Source: Paratinospora sagittata
Taxonomy: Eukaryota > Streptophyta > Magnoliopsida > Ranunculales > Menispermaceae
DNA length: 64,000 nt
NCBI GenBank assembly: GCA_035771175.1
Contig: CM069593.1
Coordinates: 21,503,956-21,567,955, forward strand
Direction of reading: 5' to 3'
The position numbers and the translations under genes were made by a program. The notes under the pieces were generated by a model. That model saw only the letters and a list, made by a program, of their open reading frames with translations. It had not been told where the DNA came from and searched no databases. This document shows, one piece after another, positions 23,880 through 34,350 of this stretch (within the stretch, counting starts at the first letter, position 1; each line of letters starts with the position of its first letter).

Positions 23880-26800
23880 TTGACGACTCAAATGGAGGAG
23901 AGCACAGACAATATAAACACAGGCAATATGATCAGGTTGACTGCATTTAATTATGCAATTTGGACGCCGAAGATGGAGGATCTTTTATACATTAAAGATC
24001 TGTGGAAGCCGATTATAATGCCGAAGGAGGAAGCCGTGACTACAACTTCGACAGATGACAAGACACCAAAAACAACCAGCACAGACGCTGACTGGGCCGT
24101 GCTGAACCGAAAGTGTGCTGCTCAAATCAGACAATGGATCGACAATAGCATTTTTCAAAATTTTGCTAATGAACACGATGCTTACGTTCTTTGGCAAAAG
24201 TTGGAGACAATGTATGCGAGGACAACTGTACAGAATAAAGCTAATCTGATACGACGATTAGTCAATTTGAAGTACAAAGATGGAAGCAGCGTATCGGAAC
24301 ACGAGTGAGTTCCAAGGCATTGTAGATCAACTCAACTCTATGATGATGATCGTAGAAGACGAGCTACAAGCGTTGTTGTTGCTGAGTTCTCTACCAAAAA
24401 GTTGGGACACTCTAGTTGTGTCAGTTAGTAACTCAGCTCCTGGCGGCAAGCTTACCATGGATATGGTAAAAGACAGAATCCTGAACGAAGAGTCTCGACG
24501 AAAAGACAATGGTTATACTCCTGAAACTGAAGCACTTGTCATGGAAAAACAAGGCAAGCAAGAATGGCACGGAATGAGTAAAAGCAGAAATCCTCGTAAC
24601 CAAAGTCAGCAAAGAGGACGCTCAAAGTCCAGATCGTGGCATGACAAGAAGTGTCATCACTGCGGCAAGCCCGGACACTTCATTCGAGAATGTCGAAAGT
24701 TAAAGGCGGAACGATCCAGAAATCAAGAAGCGGAAACCCGAACAAATGACACTGCAACTCTCACTGAAGAAGTTGTCATTGTTCGAGATGCTGATTATGT
24801 CAACCTTGCATGTCAAGACTCTACATGGGTAATTGACTCAGGTGCTTCCTACCATGTCACCTCACGACGAGATTTCTTCTCAACCTACACTCAAGGTGAT
24901 TTCGGACGAGTGAGGATGGGAAATGATAATGCATCCAAAATTATCGGCATCGGTAATATTTATTTAGAAACTAACCTTGGATGCAGGTTACTCTTGAAAG
25001 ATGTGAGGCATGTTCCTGATATCCGCCTCAATTTGATCTCCACCGGAATGCTTGATGACGATGGCTACAATAATAACTTTGGTGAAGGAAAATGGAAGCT
25101 CACCAAAGGAAACTTGGTAGTAGCCAGAGGCAAGAAAGATGCATCACTCTACCACACAGAAGCCAAGCTGTGTAAAGAAGAAGTAAATACCATGAGGAAA
25201 GAAGTTCCCACCGAGTTATGGCATAAGCGGCTCGGCCACATGAGTGAAAAGGGTCTCAGAATTCTTTCCAAGAATGAGTTCTTGCCAGGAATGACAGGTA
25301 CATCTTTACGTACTTGTATTGATTGTATTATGGGTAAACAACATCGAGTTGCATTTCGTAGTTCCCCACCATCTAGAAAGGCAAATATTCTAGATTTAAT
25401 ACACACAGATGTCTGTACAATGAGTTGTAAGACACTAGGAGGTGCTCATTATTTTGTGACTTTTATTGATGATCACTCTAGAAAAGTGTGGGCCTTTGCT
25501 TTGAAAACTAAAGATCAAGTGCAGGAAGTTTTCAAGCAATTTCATGTAAAAGTTGAGAGAGAAACTGGCAGACGTTTGAAGTGTGTATCGCGGATCATTC
25601 GAGGAGTACTGCAGAAGTTTCGGCATCAGGCTGGAAAAATCTGTACCAAAGACACCTCAACACAATGGTGTCGCAGAGAGGATGAACAGAACCATTTGTG
25701 AAAGAATCAGATGTATGCTCTCAAATGCAAAACTGTCAAACTCCTATTGGGGGGAGGCAATGAGGACAGCGGTCGATTTAATCAACCTTTCTCCATCAGT
25801 TTCACTGAACTACGATGTACCAGAAAAGGCTTGGACGGGGAAAGACGTTTCTTACAAACACTTGAAAGTATTCGGCTGCAGAGCATTTGTTCACATCCCT
25901 AGAGACGAGAGGTCCAAGCTGGATGGAAAAGCGAAGCAGTGTATCTTTGTGGGATATTCCCATGAAGAATTCGGCTACAGACTTTGGGATCCTGTCAACA
26001 AAAGGATTGTCAGAAGCAGAGACGTGGTGTTTCTTGAAGATCAGACAATCGAGGATTTTCAGAAACCTGAGAAGCCACAATCAGAAGAAATTCCAGTTAA
26101 TCTGGAACCAGTCTCTCCATCAACAAATTCAGATGACAAGGAAGCTGCACCAGATACTGATGATGATGTTCTACCAGCTCACAGTTCAGAACCAGAACAA
26201 GTTCCTGAACCTGAACAAGTTCCTGAACAAGTCCCTGAACAAGTCTCACCAGAAGCACAACTAAAGAGATCCACTAGAGAGCGACAACCAAGTCAAAGAT
26301 ATCCTCCTAGCGACTATGTGATGCTCACTGACGGGGGAGAACCAGAGAGCTATACCAAAGCTATCACTGACCAGCATAAGACTGAGTGGATGAAAGCCAT
26401 GCAGGAAGAAATGAAATCTCTGCATGAGAACCACACATTTGACTTGGTAAAATTACCGCAGGGAAAGAAAGCCCTCAAGAACAAGTGGGTGTACAGGATC
26501 AAAAGCGAAGAAGGTAGCTCGCAACCTAGATACAAAGCAAGATTGGTTGTGAAAGGATTCGGACAGAAGAAAGGCGTTGACTTCGATGAAATCTTCTCAC
26601 CGGTGGTAAAAATGTCCTCAATCCGAGTTGTTCTTGGCTTGGCAGCTAGTCTTAATCTGGAGGTTGAACAACTTGATGTAAAAACCGCATTCTTACACGG
26701 TGATCTTGACGAGGAAATCTATATGGAGCAACCCGAAGGTTTCCAAGCCAAAAGAAAAGAGAAACTGGTATGCAGGCTAAAGAAAAGTCTGTATGGTTTG

Positions 26801-27395
26801 AAACAGGCACCGAGGCAGTGGTATAAAAAGTTCGACTCGTTCATGGTGAATAAGGAGTACAACCGAACGACAGCTGATCACTGCGTCTTCATCAAGAAAT
26901 TCTCTGATGGTGATTTTATTATTCTTTTGTTTTATGTTGATGATATGTTAATTGTAGGCCAAGATATTGGCAAGATTAACACGTTGAAGAAAGAGTTGAG
27001 CAAGTCCTTTTCCATGAAAGACTTAGGACCCGCAAAGAAAATCCTTGGCATGAAGATTGTTCGTGACAGGAAGAACAAGAGACTTTGGCTATCTCAAGAG
27101 AAGTATATTGAGAAAGTTTTAGAGCGGTTCAACATGAGCAAAGCTAAACCCGTTAGTTCTCCACTGGCAAGCCACTTCAAGCTTAATTCAAGCCAGTGTC
27201 CTTCAAGCGAGGAGGAGAAATCAGAGATAAGCAAGGTACCTTATGCATCGGTAGTTGGCAGTCTAATGTACGCTATGGTATGCACCAGACCAGACATTGC
27301 TCATGTTGTTGGTGTTGTGAGCCGATTTTTATCGAATCCTGGAAAGGAACATTGGACAGCAGTCAAATGGATACTCAGGTATCTTAGAGGTACTT
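23880..27395 (+). pseudogene. copia gag-pol, 5' part (gag, protease, integrase, RT), frameshifted
   Basis: Three frames carry successive parts. The first (23880 to about 24300) is the Gag N-terminus. A one-base-type shift near 24300 moves to a second frame (to about 25595), which has the rest of Gag, a zinc knuckle CHHCGKPGHFIREC, the protease motif DSGASYH and the integrase HHCC finger and first catalytic Asp region (HTDVC, then FIDDHSR). At about 25590 a short deletion shifts the frame and removes the stretch that should hold the second integrase Asp. The third frame (about 25590-27395) has the integrase C-terminus and reverse transcriptase with FYVDDM. RT ends abruptly at RYLRGT where a palindromic element is inserted. 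Confidence 0.9.
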
Positions 27396-27826
27396 TGTCA
27401 CACCCTGGGTTGCACAGCGTGCCCCCTACCCAGGTTCGGGCGCATCCCCTCGGGGCGAACGCCTAGCCATTATGGATCCATAATATTGTCCCATCTCGGC
27501 CAGCCACGCCACACAAGGACGCCGGACACCGAGATCATTTATCCATATTATTCACACTCCCATGAATAATATAGGGCCTCCCCCAAGTTCGAACTCGCAA
27601 CCTCTTCCTCATAAGGTTAGATTTCGCAACTTGGGGGAGGCCCTATATTATTCATGGGAGTGTGAATAATATGGATAAATGATCTCGGTGTCCGGCGTCC
27701 TTGTGTGGCGTGGCTGGCCGAGATGAGACAATATTATGGATCCATAATGGCTAGGCGTTCGCCCCGAGGGGGTGCGCCCGCACCTGGGTAGGGGGCACGC
27801 TGTGCAACCCAGGGTGTGACATACTT
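27391..27826. mobile_element. 426-bp palindromic insertion with TG...CA ends and 5-bp target duplication
   Basis: 27396-27821 is flanked by TACTT on both sides (27391-27395 and 27822-27826). It consists of two 194-bp arms in inverted orientation (27396-27589 and 27628-27821) around a 38-bp spacer. I count about 3 mismatches between arms. The outer ends are TGTCACACCC and GGGTGTGACA. It is GC-rich compared with the host element and has no gene. Removing it with one TACTT restores the retrotransposon frame, which shows a clean, fairly recent insertion. A TG...CA border with a 5-bp duplication is what LTR-retrotransposon integrase makes, so the unit may be an inverted LTR-derived pair rather than a DNA-transposon MITE. 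Confidence 0.85.
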
Positions 27827-28338
27827 CTAGTCATTGTTTATGTTTTGGTAATGGTAAATCTGTATTAGAAGGATTTACAGATTCAGATATGGCTGGCGAC
27901 GTGGATACGAGAAAGTCGATATCCGGGTTCCTAATAACATTTGCAGGGGGAGCTGTCTCATGGCAATCACGATTACAGAAGTGTATTGCCTTAAGCACCA
28001 CAAAAGCAGAGTACATTGCAATCACTGAAGGTTGTAAGGAGATCTTGTGGATGAAAAAGTTCCTACAAGAATTACAACAGAACCAAGAAAAATATGTTCT
28101 TTATTGCGACAGTCAAAGTGCAATTCATCTCAGCAAGAACTCAACCTTTCATTCAAGGTCCAAGCACATCGACGTGAGGTATCATTGGATTTGTGATGTG
28201 CTGGAAAATAAACTGCTGCAGGTTGAGAAGATCCACACTAATGACAACGGGGCAGATATGATGACAAAGTCCCTGACAAGAGAAAAGCTTGCTATTTGTA
28301 GAGAGATTGCAGGTGTGGAGGAGTCCTGTTCCACATGA
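27827..28338 (+). pseudogene. copia RNase H domain, separated from RT by the insertion
   Basis: The frame continues the pol frame after the insertion: DSDMAGDVDTRKS (first catalytic Asp region), then ALSTTKAEY with the Glu, then YCDSQSAI with the next Asp, then SRSKHIDVRYH at the C-terminus, and TGA at 28336-28338 just before the purine tract. Its catalytic residues look intact, but it is cut off from RT. Confidence 0.88.
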
Positions 28339-28354
28339 GGTGGAGGGGGAGATT
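28337..28354 (+). other. polypurine tract of the copia element
   Basis: GAGGTGGAGGGGGAGA lies immediately upstream of the 3' LTR, as expected for the plus-strand primer. Confidence 0.88.
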
Positions 28355-28916
28355 TGATGGGGTCCACCTCAAAATAGTGGGTTGGTAGGCAGCCAAAAAT
28401 TCAAGAATTCATTCTTAGTGGGCGGCTGAATGAAATGTCAGCCAACAGCAACAATCGCGTGAGCAAGTTGCATGGGCTGCATGGGTCACGTGGGGTATCC
28501 AACAAATTACAAAAATGCCCTCCATAGCTCTATAAATAGAACATTAACTTCAACTTGAAAATTCATTCGATAGATCTAAGAGAGATCATTAATTCTAGAG
28601 AGATCTATTAAGAGAGCCTCAAAGAGAATTTCTTTGAGAAGAAAAAGTGTGAGCAAATTTGTAAAGTGTTATCCACAAATTGAAGATACATAGGTATTGT
28701 GTATTTGTGAGAGATCCACCGAAAGGTGACGTTTGTAATCCCATTTTTATAGTGGAAGTTTCTTAAAGCGACCTACGGGTCCCGTGGTTTTTTACCTCAT
28801 CTTTAGAGGGTTTTCCACGCTAAAAATTGTTGGTGTTATTTTGTTGTATTTATAGTTTGAGAAATTATCCTGGGATTGTAGAATTTATTTCTTTACAACC
28901 ATCGATTTTCTCAACA
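28355..28916 (+). repeat. 3' LTR of the copia element
   Basis: 562 bp and collinear with 23064-23625. About 18 base differences, nearly all transitions (C/T or G/A), and no indels by position checks along the length. Confidence 0.95.
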
Positions 28917-28921
28917 GTTTC

Positions 28922-29895
28922 TTATCATGTGAGTTGATAATTTTTTGATGTAAATTTCTTCTTATAAATATAAAAGAGATCATGAATAAAAGTGGTACAA
29001 AATGGTGCAAAGAAAGTGAAATGAAGAAATTGTAGAAATAATAAAAAATAAAGAATAAAATTTAATATTTTTGTTTGAGCATTATTTAATTATTCTGATT
29101 CAGTTTTTAGTATGCCCATAATAGTTCTTGTTTTCCTTTTATTGCACGCAATTCATATTAAATTTATTTTTATTTTATATATAAAGTCTTTCATTTTGCC
29201 CAAAAAAAAAACGGAAAAATCGTTTCATTCATAAAAACTTGTAATATTGTTCACTACTTTCTTTTTCTTTTCTTTTTTTTTGTCGGTGCTGTGTACGCAC
29301 TATCGAAATTCAGTAGAGATCATTCAAAAATTCTGCAAACCAAATCCCGGGACTACAAGATCTCAACTCAGTTGATGCCTAGTCCTATAGTGGTAAAGTG
29401 CAGCTACCAGAGTTGCACTCTCGTCTCAGGTCTTCTTAATAACTGAATTCCGACAATTTAGTCCAGCTTACCTCCACCCATTTCTCCGCCATTTATTTCC
29501 ATACAATTCACTTCACACTACGAAACCAAAACTTCTTACAAGAAAAGAAGTTAGCTGAAAACTGAAACATTCTTTCTTCAACTTCCTCGTTTCTCTTGCT
29601 TCTTTCTAATTGCAGGTTTCAAATTAAACTCTCATCTGATTTGCTTCTCTGTACAATTTCATCGGAAGCTCGTAATTCTTCAGATTAGCCGGCATTTCTT
29701 GGATCTAGGTTTTTTTAAGGATGTTTTTGTTTATTTTGGCTTGTTAATGAGATAGTTAAGATCTGTGCCTTTTGCTTCTTGTTAGTTCATTTTATTGATA
29801 TATAATCCAGATCCGTGCTTCTTTTTGGCTCACAGGAACCGATTGTCGGTGCTATATTTTGAAAAAGATTGAAGAAAGGTTGGAAACTCAGAGTC
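28922..29895. other. spacer, SINE-like fragment and leader of AGP-like gene
   Basis: AT-rich to about 29260. The segment 29270-29450 has a T run followed by GC-richer sequence that may be a weak minus-strand SINE-like repeat. From about 29480 the DNA is pyrimidine-rich, as in a promoter and leader. A 5' UTR intron probably runs from a donor near 29709 (CTAG then GTTTTTTTAAGG) to an acceptor at 29835 (GGCTCACAG). Confidence 0.45.
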
Positions 29896-30363
29896 ATGGA
29901 GAGAATTGTTAGGCTCTGCTCGTTTCTGCTGTTAGTAATGCTTCTTTCCTCCGATTTCAGCGTTTCCGCAGATCTGTCTGGTATTTCACCAGCCCCTGGC
30001 CCTGGTATTGCAAAACATTCTCCTGTTTCACCTTCTCCTCCTAACAACCGAGCTCCGGCACCGACGCCGGACTTCAGGAATCCTTCACCGGAGATGGATT
30101 CGCCTCCGGCACCTCCGTCTGGACCGTCTCCCTCACAATCTCCGTCGATTGCTTCATCAGTATCAGTTGCCAGCGACAGCACTAATCATGCTGAAAAGGA
30201 AGGGTCATCAAACGGGATGAAAGGAGGACAGAAGGCCGGAATCGCGATCGGAGTGGTTGTCGTAGCTGGTCTCGTCGGTTTGGGAGCTTTCGTTTGTAAG
30301 AAAAGGCAAGACAACTTCCGGCGAACGCAGTACAGTTACGCGGCCAGGAGGGAACTCCTCTGA
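29896..30363 (+). CDS. arabinogalactan-like proline-rich protein with transmembrane anchor, 155 aa
   Basis: A single exon. Residues 1-25 are a signal peptide ending SVSA. Residues 26-90 are rich in AP, SP, PAP and PPAPP motifs (ISPAPGPG, NNRAPAPTPDF, PPAPPSGPSPSQSPS), the hydroxyproline-rich glycomodules that carry arabinogalactan. A Ser/Gly/Lys spacer follows. Near residues 113-134 comes a helix (AGIAIGVVVVAGLVGLGAFV) stopped by CKKRQ, then a 20-residue basic tail ending YAARRELL. The positively charged cytosolic tail argues for a true transmembrane anchor instead of the GPI signal of classical AGPs. Likely a plasma-membrane or cell-wall interface protein. ATG 29896 is chosen because it begins the signal peptide. 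Confidence 0.82.
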   Translation: MERIVRLCSFLLLVMLLSSDFSVSADLSGISPAPGPGIAKHSPVSPSPPNNRAPAPTPDFRNPSPEMDSPPAPPSGPSPSQSPSIASSVSVASDSTNHAEKEGSSNGMKGGQKAGIAIGVVVVAGLVGLGAFVCKKRQDNFRRTQYSYAARRELL

Positions 30364-33300
30364 GATTGAGGTTCTAAATTTCTTCTTGATTTCCACATTT
30401 CTCTTCTTTTTTTTTTTTTGAAGCTTTCGTAAAATAGATTTTACTGTGAGGTTTTCTCCAATTCGCCTTGTTTTGGTTGGAGACGATGATTTGTTGCATT
30501 CATTTTGGGGTAAACATTGCATTGCAGGAGCTATTGTGCCGTTCTCCATTGTATCTCCTTCTCCCTCTCTCTTTCTCTATTTTTTTTTTTTCTTTGGAGA
30601 ATTATGATATGGACTATAGTGTGGTAAAGTGAGATGATTTTGAAATTTTTGAAACAGTACTGTTTGAGAATGATATATTGTAATTCTTCAATCTACTTCG
30701 TATCTGTTTTAGATGATGCCTGGTGGCGTATGACCATTGATTCCCCCCACCCAAATTCATATTGATTTTCATAAAGAGTTCCATGACTACACTTTATTAT
30801 TTTTTTGGGGGCCAATCCATGATACACTTAGTACTCGGCAACTTTTCACCGCCTACTCCACCGACTCATGATCTACTTTTTCTTCCGCTTCAACCATTCT
30901 ACATGATTCTTACAATCACCTACCTGTTTTCGCACAATCACAAATTTTTATTTTTGTCCATCATGAGCGCTCAAATTGCTTCGTAGTTATGCCTTTGGCT
31001 TCCATTTTTAGAGTGGTGCTACATGGACGGGCCAAACTTTAGGATAATTTATGGGACTCGGGCATATTTTTGTTTAGAAGGATGTAGTTACACTATGGTT
31101 ATGTTGTCATTACACACGCAATTATATAGAAATGTCTCCAATACAAACAAAATTATTGATTAATGAATGAATATAGAGATTCATTCATGATACAGACTAA
31201 AAGCATTGGCCTTCATATGTGTGTATGTGATCTCCTTTGCCTATAATATATCTTCACAGCTTGTAGTAATGATCATGAGCAAATTAAACAATTATATTAA
31301 ATTTAAAGAAATGTTAAATGGTAAAAGATTACTCTCTAATATGTAAAAGAAAATAAAGCCAAAAAAAAATAATCAAACCTAAAGACACTAAAATAGGCCA
31401 AAGGCGAGCATTATGATAAGAAGCACATGGAACTGAGAAGGTAGATTATGGGGACACACGATTTTACTTCATAATACTGATAAGTAAGAAGTAATACGTG
31501 TATATTATGACACACGTTAAAGCCTTAAAGCATGCCAAACTCAACTTAACAATTCTTTAATTAGCTACTTATATGATTTTACTTCCTCCATTTTGTTCTA
31601 TTAAAAATTGAGTTGACAATTATATTAGAAATAATTAAATAATTTCTTCCAATTATTTTTATTTATATTATTTTAGGTTTTTATTTATTTGTATATCATT
31701 ATACATATTTAATCTCAAGTTACAATAAAGGATGTGGATTGAGTTGTACAATTGGCAACCAACCTAAAACTCTTTATTAAATCAATTATAAAAATGTTTA
31801 TCAAATTATAAGATAATTTTTTTTTGAATAACATTATGAAAGTTATCATTTTAATTAGTTCATATGTGCGTGAGATTATCACGAACTGCATTGTGTTAGA
31901 TTTTCTTTTTTCTTTTTTAAATGAAAATAAGATTTTTGTTACCTATATAATCCCTTGCATTGTGATATGAATTAGAAGAATGTCCAAAATAAAAAGGAAA
32001 ATGCTAATATGACATTTAAAGTGTAAATCATTATTAAACACCTTAAATTGTCTCGAATGATGTACCAACACATAATTCGAAATAATTCAATGATGTATAA
32101 CGGTGATGTACATTTTGGATATAACATTTGGTATAAGGTAATCTTGGAGATGATAATGAAAATTTTGAAGATTCTGGTGTTTGTTTTACTATTTATAATT
32201 TTTTTGCCGTGAGACAGTGATTATGGAGAAAGTAGGATTTCAACCTATCATGTGAAAGTGATTACCATCCCCGATAGATGGTATTTACTTTTCTGGAAAA
32301 ATGATTATCACGGAAAAGTTACTTTTTACACTCACTTATTATGTTAATTTTAATATTATCAAATTTTAAATTACTTTTTACAATACTATATTATTTTATT
32401 AATATAATATTAATACATTAAAATTAAAATTATTTTAGTATACTAAAATATTATAAGATTTTAACTGCATTAAATTATTTTAATATTAATGTTAAATTTG
32501 AAATAATATTAAATAAAATCAATTGTATTAATTTAATTAATTTTATTTAAAATTTAATTAACTTTATTTCACAATTAGCAAAATTAAATAATTTTATTTT
32601 CCCTCCTCAAAAGGCAGACCAACTTTGAATACTAGTTGTTACGGTACGTTGCAATTTTTCCAATATCATTGAATAGCATGGCCTAGGGCTAAGGTAACTC
32701 TAATGGGAGAGTCGTGTTATGAGTGACCTTATTACACGGTTCGGAGAGCATTTGTGTATGTGAGGCAAGATATTAAATAATTTAGTTAAAAAATGAAAGA
32801 ATTCATTAAAAATTAAATAATTTTGTCAAAAAATAAATTTTAAAATTTTAAAATTTTATTAAAAATTAAATAGTTTTATTAAAAATTAAATAGTTTTATT
32901 AAAAACTAAATAATTTACTAAATTAATTAATTTTAATAAATATAATTAATTTCAATAAAAGTAATTTTTTAGAAAAATTATAAAGTTATTTTTTCTTATA
33001 TTCTTAAAATTATTTTTAAATAAAATTAATTAAAAATTTGTTTTAAATTAAGTTTAATGAAAAAAGTTAAATTTATTTTTGTTAAAAGTTTTTTTAGTTT
33101 ATTAAAGAAGTATTTTTAAAAAAGTGATTTTTTGTTAAAAGTTTTTTTTAATTATTTTTTTAAAAAAGTGATTTTTATTTTTATTTAAAGATTCTATGTT
33201 TCGATGATTATTTTTGGGTGTAAATGCAGCATTGCTCAAATAAAAAAAATAAAAAATCACTATGAACAAATTTTTAACAAGTGGTGAGATTTTAGCCTAT

Positions 33301-33500
33301 GATTTCAACGCTTTTATTCCATTTTCTCTTTCTTTTTTGTCACTTTTCAAACCCGTCGTTTTCCCTCTTCTGTTTCTCTCATTCTTCTCCACCAAACCCA
33401 TTTCGTTTCTCTTAATATTAGCTTTCTCTTCTAAATAAAGTATAAACTCCTAAGCACTCTGAAGAACATTATCACTCACTACGTACGTACGTGCTACTAC
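30364..33500. other. 3.1-kb AT-rich gene desert with duplicated block
   Basis: The first 300 bases are the 3' UTR of the AGP-like gene. After about 31000 the DNA is extremely AT-rich, with TTAAATAATTTTATT-type repeats at 32340-33180. The only structured parts are two blocks that recur 4-5 kb downstream: 31743-31990 (matches 36884-37122) and 33256-33320 (matches 37142-37201). No gene supported. Confidence 0.6.
31743..31990 (+). repeat. duplicated block A, copy 1
   Basis: Collinear with 36884-37122. Shared landmarks include CCTAAAACTCTTTAT, AATGTTTATCAAATTA, GTGAGATTATCACGAACTGCA and ATAATCCCTTGCATTGTGAT. Roughly 90% identity by eye with small indels. Confidence 0.8.
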
Positions 33501-33532
33501 TTCTAGTGTTCCATCTCCAAAGACAAAATGTG

Positions 33533-33670
33533 ATGGCTTCTTCTTCTGCAACCTGCACGCTTAATGCTCGTTTCCAACAATCTGTCACAATGGCCGGCTT
33601 TCGAACATACGTTGCAGAGTTCATCTCCATCTTCCTCTTCGTCTTCATCGCAGCCAGATCAACCATTTCT
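33533..33670 (+). pseudogene. relic of a TIP-type aquaporin N-terminus
   Basis: The ATG at 33533 opens a frame whose first 45 residues resemble the N-terminus of tonoplast intrinsic proteins, especially the TIP5 group: ARFQQSVT, then FRTYVAEFISIFLFVFIAA, the first part of transmembrane helix 1. After IAARS the similarity ends. The frame then runs into a (TTC)n tract that joins a block shared with 37818 onwards. None of the two NPA motifs or later helices is present. It is a truncated fragment, not a functional channel. Confidence 0.55.
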
Positions 33671-33689
33671 TCCTGTTTCTTTCTCTGTA

Positions 33690-33729
33690 CAATCTCTTTC
33701 TTCTTCTTCTTCTTCTTCTTCTTCTTCTA
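33690..33729 (+). repeat. (TTC)n microsatellite at a duplication joint
   Basis: About nine TTC units join the aquaporin-like relic on the left to duplicated block C on the right. Confidence 0.8.
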
Positions 33730-33997
33730 GATTTCTGCCTTTCTTCCTGAAAAACATTGGATTCGGTAATTTCATCATCTTTTCTTAACCAAATTACATT
33801 ATTTTATTTAGTTCATTAATTGGATCCTTCTCGATTGAATTGTTATGGTTGCGTTTTCTTCATGTTGATCTGGGTTTTCTTGAATGATCACTAAGCAATT
33901 TTCTTAACTCGAGACTTAATTTTGGCTTTTTTTTGTTCTTGGTTTCAATTTTCCTGGATCTGTTGTGATTTGAGAGATAATCTGGATTGAAGATATT
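33719..33997 (+). repeat. duplicated block C, copy 1 (uninterrupted)
   Basis: Collinear with 37818-38077 plus 39182-39206. Landmarks are GAAAAACATTGGATTCGGTAATTT, the Leu-intron-like TTAACCAAATTACATTATTT, TTCTCGATTGAATTGTTATGG, GATCTGGGTTTTCTTGAATG and GAGAGATAATCTGGATT. This copy lacks the LINE that interrupts copy 2 and so defines the empty site. Confidence 0.85.
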
Positions 33998-34350
33998 ATG
34001 GCATATATGGCATACCAAACCGGCAAACGTGGTCTTTTGCTCGGTTACGTGAGCTAATGGTTCTGCTCATCCTGATTAGGTGAGCTAATGAGATTACTAT
34101 GGGTTTTGGTTAAAACCCAACTCGAATTACTCGATCGATTAAATAACCCCCAGACACCAGCGCAATCGATTAAATAAAGGGATTTTGTTATCCTACACTA
34201 AAATGTGCTCATGAAAAATATTCAATTTTTTGGTCAAAAAAAAGAAAAGAAAAAAAAAACTTAATTTCCATGCATGCCACTTTCCTCTTATTTTTCTCAA
34301 TTTAACTTAATTTCTAAAACTTTTATAATTTTCAATCTCCCCTTTTTTGT

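Larger units (their letters stand above)
23059..28921 (+). mobile_element. Ty1/copia LTR retrotransposon, complete but defective
   Basis: The element lies at 23064-28916 between 5-bp target duplications GTTTC (23059-23063 and 28917-28921). Both LTRs are 562 bp, begin TGATGG and end CAACA. A primer site for initiator tRNA-Met and a purine tract sit at the expected places. Domain order gag, protease, integrase, reverse transcriptase, RNase H is that of Ty1/copia. By eye the LTRs differ at about 18 positions (about 3%), mostly transitions, so it inserted on the order of one to a few million years ago at usual plant rates. The coding region is broken by two frameshifts, a gap in integrase and a 426-bp insertion. 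It cannot make a complete polyprotein. Confidence 0.95.

Noticed and set aside
25887..26264. 125-codon second frame inside copia integrase/RT
   Set aside because: Shadow of the RT frame; Gln/Asn-rich part mirrors a repeated PEQVPEQV stretch in the real frame.
27396..27821. Reading the palindrome as an ordinary MITE
   Set aside because: Not adopted as the main call because the duplication is 5 bp and the ends are TG...CA. A MITE remains possible until other copies are examined.
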